Shown here piece by piece: positions 57,701 through 64,000 of a stretch of 64,000 bases of DNA. The stretch's first letter is position 1, and each line of letters begins with the position of its first letter. Location: positions 90,614,740-90,678,739 of the forward strand of contig NC_089491.1 in assembly GCF_036850765.1 (NCBI RefSeq), in the 5' to 3' direction. A program made the position numbers and the translations under genes. Source of the DNA: Saccopteryx bilineata (Eukaryota > Chordata > Mammalia > Chiroptera > Emballonuridae). The notes beneath the pieces were generated by a model. The model did no database searches. It was not told the DNA's origin and saw nothing but the letters and a program-made list of their open reading frames with translations.

Positions 57701-58590
57701 CTTTTCTAAGTATAGCAGTTTAGTGGAAAATATTTTGTAAAGGGAAAATCATTTCTACTATTACAGGCTACTATGTCTATTGCATTTGAGTCTGGTGAAA
57801 TCTTCCTTCATTAACATAAAATGATAAATTGTAAAGCAGTAACTTTATATTTTGAAAAGCATTCTTTATTATTTTATTGTGGAATCATATTTATTAATAT
57901 TTATGTATGTATAATCATAAATCATATTAAATATAAGAACCAAGGTTAGGCATTATGGAAAAAAATATAAAGAAGAAAAGAAGAAAAGAGAAAGATATGA
58001 TTAAGTTCCACTGTTTATTTCTTGGCAAAATGACTGTTAGCCGGTTCTTCTTTACCCAAAATAAAGAAAATCAATCACAAAATCAGTTTATATCCCTTCC
58101 AAACCTTAAATTCAATAATTATATTAATGGTAATTCAAGATATATTAAGTATAAGGTAAGTATACATTTTACTTAGTTATCTAATTATTTATAGTTAATT
58201 TTTATAGAACATCTTTTATGTTAAATGTAGTGTTATGGTTAAATAAATGAATAAGATAAAAGCAGGTCACTTTAAGATATTTTATTTCTGCTTTATGTCA
58301 GTAATAATTATATCTAAAATGTGATGTTGGTCTAAAATGATCATCAGATCAGTTTGATAATATAGAAATGCATATATTACATAATTATTGGGGGCTGTTG
58401 ATTTCATAAGGTAAAAAAAAAAGTTTTCTTAATTATGTAGCAAATGGTTATTAGTTTCCTGAAAAAGTGGAAACTGCTATTTCATTCTTCATTTTCAACT
58501 CTTTTTGATCTCCAAAAATACTGCTCAAATGTCACCTAGTTTAAGATTCCTTAAAAATAACCCATTCATATCCTTTCTTCCAGACAGTTT
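54740..58590. other. Longest stretch with no recognised feature
   Basis: About 3.85 kb without a repeat I can identify. Open frames (for example 56442-56666 and 57444-57740 on plus) are 74-98 codons, AT-rich and without domains. No splice-supported exon set is visible. A repeat-free block like this may contain regulatory sequence, but nothing in it shows that directly. Confidence 0.45.
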
Positions 58591-58591
58591 T

Positions 58592-58974
58592 TTGTTTTGT
58601 TTTGTTTTGGGTTTTTTTTTTTTTTGTATTTTTCTGAAGTTGGAAACAGGGAGGCAATCAGACAGACTCCCTGCATGTGCCCCACCGGGATCCACCCAGC
58701 ATGCCCACCAGGGGGCTATGCTACACCCATCTGGGGCATTGCTTTGTTGCAACCAGAGCCATTCTAGCGCCTGAGGCAGAGGCCATAGAGCCATCCTCAG
58801 TGCCCCGGCCAACTTTGCTCCAATGGAGCCTTGGCTGCGGGAGAAGAAGAGAGAGACAGAGAGAAAGCAGAGGGGGAGGGGTGGAGAAGCAGATGGGCGC
58901 TTCTCCTGTGTGCCCCGGCCGGGAATCGAACCCAGGACTTCCGCACACCAGGCTGATGCTCTACCACTGAGCCT
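58592..58974 (-). mobile_element. Family A SINE
   Basis: T-rich tail at left (a GTTTT-repeat run, then T14), body with 'gcccaccagggggctatgct' and 'ttgctccaatggagccttgg', and a head truncated by about 15 nt at right ('ctctaccactgagcct'). The flanks share cagttt (58585-58590 and 58975-58980). Confidence 0.9.
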
Positions 58975-58980
58975 CAGTTT

Positions 58981-59079
58981 TATCTTTACTTCCTCTGTGA
59001 TACCCATGATCCTTGTATGAGTTCCCCACTGTTATGCATATTATAGTGTATATTGTTTAGTCTTGTTTTATCACTAGAC
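58981..59079. other. Short unassigned spacer
   Basis: No feature recognised. Confidence 0.4.
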
Positions 59080-59225
59080 TGTGGGTATCTGAAGAATATA
59101 TTAACTATAGTCAATAATATTCTAATAACTCTGTATGGTGCCAGGTGGGTACTGGAGATAATGGGTGGAACACTTTGTAAAATATAGGACTGACTAACCA
59201 CTATGTTATACCCATGGCACTAACA
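59080..59225 (+). repeat. Old LINE-1 3' end relic
   Basis: 'ctaataactctgtatggtgc', 'aaaatataggactgactaac', 'cactatgttatacccatggc' follows the sense 3' UTR of old mammalian LINE-1. Diverged. Confidence 0.5.
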
Positions 59226-59234
59226 CAAAATAAT

Positions 59235-59239
<5 letters not shown>

Positions 59240-59300
<61 letters not shown>
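59240..59300. repeat. (TA)n(GA)n compound microsatellite
   Basis: Alternating TA at 59240-59270 passes directly into GA at 59271-59300, followed by a short CA-rich run. Confidence 0.95.
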
Positions 59301-59302
<2 letters not shown>

Positions 59303-59329
59303 CACCTGCACACACACATACATACACTC

Positions 59330-59505
59330 TTTTTTTTTATAATTTTATTTTTTTAATGGGGTGACATCAATAAATCAGGATACATATATTCAAAGATAAC
59401 AAGTCCAGGTTATCTTGTCGTTCAGTTATGTTGCATACCCACCACCCAAAGTCAGATTGTCCTCTGTCACCTTCTATCTTGTTTTCTTTGTGCCCCTCAT
59501 ACACT
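59330..59505 (-). mobile_element. LINE-1 3' end fragment
   Basis: Poly-T then antisense 3' UTR: 'taatggggtgacatcaataa', 'taacaagtccaggttatctt', 'cacccaaagtcagattgtcc'. Confidence 0.75.
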
Positions 59506-59917
59506 CTTGATTAAAAAATCAGTTGTGTTCATGACTATATCCCTCATCCCAGAGAAAATCTGTAGCATAAGAAGTTTTTGAATGGATGTCTGCAAATCAA
59601 CATATGAATAAACCTTTAGTAGTAGCAGCTAATTCTACTAGTTAACTCTTTAGGTAGGAGGAAAGGGACTGAATTTTGACCATTACACATGAAGTACTGA
59701 ATACTGAACTGCACCATAATCATAAGGAAGTCTAAGAGAATTCCCACATTTCCCCCCCATGAATGTTAATCTATTTTAAACTAGCAAATAACAAACTCTA
59801 TCAATGATGTATTTGGTGCCCCTAATTTATTTGCGCCATGAACATATGGTTAGTGTTCTTGTTGGGTATAAAAGTGTTGTGTATTTAAAAAAATGGGTTA
59901 TAAAATTAGAAGGACCT
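59506..59917. other. No recognised feature
   Basis: AT-rich unassigned sequence. Confidence 0.5.
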
Positions 59918-60110
59918 ATCTTGAGTCCTAACTCTGCTATTTATTAATTATACAATGTTAGGCAATTTATTTTACCTATCTAATAATACTTGCCTTGCTT
60001 TCTGATCTATAAATGTAGGGAAAAAACAATGTCTTCTCTTCTAAAGAATGTGAGGGGATTAAAAGCATTTCAATTCGGTGCCTAGCACTTGATTAATGTA
60101 AACAATTAGA
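59918..60110 (+). repeat. MIR SINE relic
   Basis: Sense MIR order: 'gagtcctaactctgctattt', 'acaatgttaggcaatttatt', 'tctgatctataaatgtaggg', ending 'cggtgcctagcacttgatta'. Confidence 0.65.
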
Positions 60111-60329
60111 GTGTATAACCTTTTGATTATAATGGAAATTTCTTGATTACAAAGTATCTTTGATTATAAAAAATGTCTGTAGTGATCTTTCATCAATATA
60201 ATTTTTAACATCGCCTAGAGATAACCATTTTTGTCATGTTAAAGAATTATATTTTTAAATCTGGAATAGATATTGTTGACTTCAACAAATGCATTCTTAG
60301 TATCAAAATATTCACATATATTTTTCTCT

Positions 60330-60719
60330 TTTTTTTTTTTTTTCCTGAAGCTGGAAACCGGGAGAGACAGTCAGACAGACTCCTGCATGCACCCAACCGG
60401 GATCCACCTGACACACCCACCAGGGGCGACGCTCTGCCCACCAGGGGCGATGCTCTACCCCTCCGGGGCGTCGCTCTGTTGCGACCAGAGCCACTCTAGC
60501 ACCTGGGGTAGAGGCCAAGGAGCCATCCCCAGCGCCCGGGCCATCTTTGCTCCAATGGAGCCTAGGCTGCGGGAGGGGAAGAGAGAGACAGAGAAGAAGG
60601 AGAGGGGAAGGGGTGGAGAAGCAGATGGTCGCTTCTCCTGTGTGTCCTGTCCTGGAATTGAACCCGGGACTTCTGCACGCCAGGCCAACGCTCTACCGCT
60701 GAGCCAACCGGCCAGGGCC
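60330..60719 (-). mobile_element. Family A SINE, well preserved
   Basis: Minus-strand head GGCCCTGGCCGGTTGGCTCA with an intact tRNA-like module, and a body with repeated 'gcagagcatcgcccctggtg'-type units. The T-rich tail starts at 60330. Exact 11-bp duplication tatttttctct at 60319-60329 and 60720-60730. The overlapping open frames of up to 153 codons are non-genic. Confidence 0.95.
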
Positions 60720-60730
60720 TATTTTTCTCT

Positions 60731-61029
60731 ATAAAGGTGATGAATTACAAAGATTATTTTCTAATGTTAATCGTTCTTAACAATTAGAGTAAATGTTTTA
60801 TGATTAAAGTATATTTATTGTTTACTAAATTGCCAAATTATATGCCTGTATTATTATTTTGTTGTTTTGTTTGCATTATGCTTATAGTTTCAGTTGTTCT
60901 AGTATCAGGGTTAACAAAATAAACAAAGAAGATGCCATCTTTTTCTTTGATCAGCCAAAAATTAAAGACTTTTTGATGGTTGTATTTTGTTTATTTTTAA
61001 AGACCTATTCTTGATTTTGTATTTTCTTT
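60731..61029. other. No recognised feature
   Basis: AT-rich unassigned sequence. Confidence 0.45.
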
Positions 61030-61250
61030 CAAATTTATGTGCTGGAAATGCAAAGAAATACATATTTATTAAATACTCACTGAGAGAAAGACACTTCATA
61101 TACATTGTCTCCTTTTTGCAATACTCATCTCTAGGTAGTAGTACTATTCCCATTTCTTAGACGTGGAGATATATTCAGAGGGGTTATTTGCCTATACTAG
61201 GCTGGTGAAAAGGTAAGATTTGTATATAGGTTAGGCTGATACCACTTCCC
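61030..61250 (-). repeat. MIR SINE relic
   Basis: Antisense MIR: 'catatttattaaatactcac', 'gtagtagtactattcccatt', 'gaggggttatttgcctatac', 'aggctgataccacttcccaa'. Confidence 0.6.
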
Positions 61251-63600
61251 AATTTTACAGTTCTGATGTAAACCAAAACTCACCAAAAAATAAAAATTCA
61301 GAAAATTTAAAAGATATTCAGAAAACAATATTAAAATCTATTTTCTAAGGCATCTATAAATTGCCAATAATAGCAATAAGAGAACAGAATTTTGAAAATA
61401 GAAACAATTTTTATTTAAATATAAAATTCATTAAAATATTTTGAAATATGGGATTAAAATGGATCACAAAATATAAATTGACTATAAAAATACAACAAGT
61501 TGGTTAGCCATAATTTTGAAAAATGTAGAAAGTCATATTTTGGAAAAATTAGTCTATAAAGAAAAAATAAAATTATCAATAACAAGTGACATATTTGCAG
61601 GCTTGGTAGTGATATAAAAAGTCAAAAGTTAAGAAAGCCTTGGGTTCAAACTGGGAAGTACACAATTCAGCTCTTTTATATAATTTCTTATAGTTTTCTT
61701 ATTTTCATATCTGTACTTTACAAAGATATCTCACAGCCCAAATAAAATTACACCCCCAAAATATACAGACAGTGATATGTGAAATTAAATCAAAGGGTGG
61801 CCAAATTTTCTCTAGAAGTAATTCTGTTTTTAAAACTGCCAAATTTTTTATTTAGGCTTAACCACTAAAAAGCCTCTTCTCTATTACACAATTTTAGGGA
61901 GCATTCAGGTGACATTTTCTTTTTGATAATTAGCAACACTATTTAAAGTTAAGATAGGAACATTTCTTCATGGTTATATAATTTTCAATTTAGACTTGTA
62001 AACTCAAACCAATTCAAGCTTCATCTATTGTATGCATAACTATATTTTTCTATATATTGCTTCTTGCTTTGCATCTGTATGTCATTGTTTGTAAAGACAG
62101 GAGGATTATTTGTATTCACTGCTATGGCTGGAGTGGGGGCAGAGACTACTGAGGGGCTACCATAGTGTCACTGTTCCCTATAAAGGAAATAGATAGCATA
62201 TATAAAGAGAAAGTGCGTAAACTCCACTCAAGTTTAAGAAAATTTACCTTCTCCCCATTCTGCTCCTTTGTGTTCAAATTCATAGGTTTGCACAAAGCGA
62301 AATAGCCTTGTGGTATGAATAGCTTTTCTGGAATACTTTTTCCTGTATTCATCATTATTCTATGGCCACATTGAGAAATACTATATTTTGCCATTCAGTA
62401 TATAAACTTTTTGTGACTTAAGATTCTGAGATAAGAATGCTAGAAAAAGACTGTGTTCTTCAAAGATTCTGGAATAGTTAATGGTGATACAGTTGTTGGT
62501 GGCAGACATCAGCAAATTACAATTTAAAATTCTTTTATGGCAAATATCAAATGACTTTTCTTTTGTCCCAATTTTCCTGATCACTATGAAGCAAAGATTT
62601 TTATAGTTACAGAAAAGCACAGAATTTAGAGAAAATTTAAAGATGATATAATAATCTACAAAAACCGTTGTAAATTTTTTTTCTTTCTGAGTAAATCTCA
62701 AAATGGAGGGTACCCTTCAGGATTAAGAAAATATCCCAATACTCTGTGTGTCAGTAGAAACGTATCTAGTTATCCTGAGACACTAGAAAAGAAATAGATA
62801 CCCAAGATAATCATCAATAGCTTAAATATTTTTAAAAATGAATCCATGAAACTGATCTATCAGTGAATGCCCTTTTTGGGTTTACAGCTATTTTTAAATA
62901 ATTACATATACATTTTTGATAATTAAATAAATTAATGATGCTACCTACCATTAAATTTGTTGACACACTGCTTAAAATAAAATTTCCAGGATAACTGGTG
63001 AAATGGTTTAAATTCCCAAGGTAATTTTGAGAGGGGATAAATTTTATGAGACTTAGACAAGTTTATAAAAACAGTCATATGTGAAGAAAGCTGAATTAGA
63101 TAATACTTCATTTTCTTATGTGCTTTTTTTGGTTTTTGTTTTACAAACATGGGGGATCTGTTTTAGAAGACTAGCCTCACTTGACCCAAGTTAAGTGTTT
63201 AATAGTGGTTTTTCTGGGGTGGGCAAAGAAGTTATAGAATATTTAGTTATTTTCTCCTAGTCAGTATATAATTTCTAAAAATAGCATATGATATTTTTTT
63301 TCCTCATGTTGTTCAGGCATTAATTTCAAAGCAGATGCACAGACTAATTTATTTCTTAGGTTAGATTTTAATGGAAACATTATTAAGCGCTTTGGCCAGA
63401 GAGGGGTTCTCTTTCCCCTATCCTCAGCAGTAGTGTTGAAGCTGGTTTCATGGCCCCCCCTCCACTAATTTTCACCAACTGCTCTCTTTTTGTCTACACT
63501 GCTTGCCACACTAACTTGTAAGGAAATTAAGCCACTTGGTAGTATTAATTCCACATAATTCATGGTAGACTGCAAAAAGGGTTACACTCCTCTTCAGTTC
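61251..63600. other. No recognised feature
   Basis: AT-rich unassigned sequence. Minus-strand frames at 62146-62394 and 62381-62701 (82 and 106 codons) have no recognisable domain. Confidence 0.45.
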
Positions 63601-63609
63601 TTCTCATCA

Positions 63610-63860
63610 AGAATATCTTTCTCCACTACTGAACCTGGGCTGGCTTCGTAATTTGCATTGTTAAAAAAGAAGATGAAGGAAGTGAAATTATGCAAATTCT
63701 GACTGTGGACTTCAAGAGCTCTTTCTTGGATTGCTGCCACCATGTGAATAAATTCAGGCTAGCCTCCTGGAGAAGAGGCCAGGTGTAAGAGGAGCAAGTG
63801 CAAGAGTCTTCAGCCAATTGCCAGAGATAAAGGTGATGCCACCTGGGACTACTCACCACC
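63610..63860. repeat. Probable ancient mammalian interspersed repeat, family not assigned
   Basis: Phrases such as 'gctggcttcgtaatttgcat', 'attgctgccaccatgtgaat', 'aggctagcctcctggagaag' and 'agccaattgccagagataaa' recall a widespread old mammalian repeat that I cannot name. The 94-codon minus-strand frame over it (63626-63910) is therefore not treated as a gene. Confidence 0.35.
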
Positions 63861-64000
63861 CCCTCCCACTCCCATTTAACACACCAACTTCCACAGTCAA
63901 GGCATTGCATTTAATTATTCTTATGCCAGTGAATTTCACATGTGAAAACTGAGATTACACAAAAGGCAGTATAGTGCAATAAAAAGTTGCCTGATCAGGA

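Noticed and set aside
60273..60734. 153-codon frame, one of the longest in the window
   Set aside because: Lies in a family A SINE with a target-site duplication; no conserved domain.
63626..63910. 94-codon minus-strand frame
   Set aside because: Overlaps what looks like an ancient interspersed repeat and shows no domain.
1..64000. Possibility of a bacterial, phage or novel defence system in the window
   Set aside because: No operon-like gene packing, ribosome binding sites or long intact frames. SINE, LINE-1, MIR and hAT content shows mammalian DNA throughout.

Overview
This window looks like ordinary intergenic (or deep intronic) DNA from a mammal, most likely a bat. It is AT-rich and CpG-poor. 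I found no open reading frame that I can support as a host gene, and no exon series, rRNA, functional tRNA, CRISPR array or bacterial-type operon. Nearly every long open frame lies in a LINE-1 remnant, a GC-rich SINE or a pyrimidine tract. The bat call rests on the SINEs: VES-type tRNA-derived elements plus three further tRNA-derived families, called here A (about 365-405 nt, tRNA-Ala-like head), B (about 175-210 nt) and C (about 335-460 nt). From memory, this mix fits Yangochiroptera and perhaps the sac-winged bats (Emballonuridae). It does not look like the Rhinolophus Rhin-1 SINE. The family-level call is tentative.

Layout. Bases 1-13,000 are mostly unrecognised sequence with old MIR and LINE-2 pieces, one A and one C SINE, and a 5'-inverted LINE-1 (5290-7012). 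Bases 13,000-20,300 hold an old antisense LINE-1 with a SINE inside it, more SINEs and a cluster of MIR/LINE-2 relics. Bases 20,300-23,000 show nothing recognisable. Bases 23,000-27,200 hold a LINE-2 relic split by a short LINE-1, then a 3 kb antisense LINE-1 carrying two SINEs. Two non-autonomous hAT DNA transposons follow, at 27,841-28,448 and 32,379-32,870, each with a perfect 8-bp target-site duplication. A 280-bp pyrimidine tract lies near 33.8-34.1 kb.

The most structured part is 40,655-49,175. An old antisense LINE-1 with an inverted 5' part was split by a younger 5.2-kb LINE-1 (41,523-46,707) and later by a family A SINE (47,756-48,160). The younger LINE-1 has a 15-bp target-site duplication, decayed ORF1 and ORF2, a lost catalytic aspartate in the reverse transcriptase, and two oligo-A tracts separated by 64 bp of non-LINE-1 sequence, which suggests a 3' transduction. 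The rest (49-64 kb) holds a nested SINE pile-up, a solo MLT1-like LTR, a mariner-type MITE, more SINEs and long unrecognised stretches.

Nothing here works together as a system. The value of the window is as a record of successive transposon insertions that can be ordered by nesting and target-site duplications. I did not find a previously undescribed functional system.
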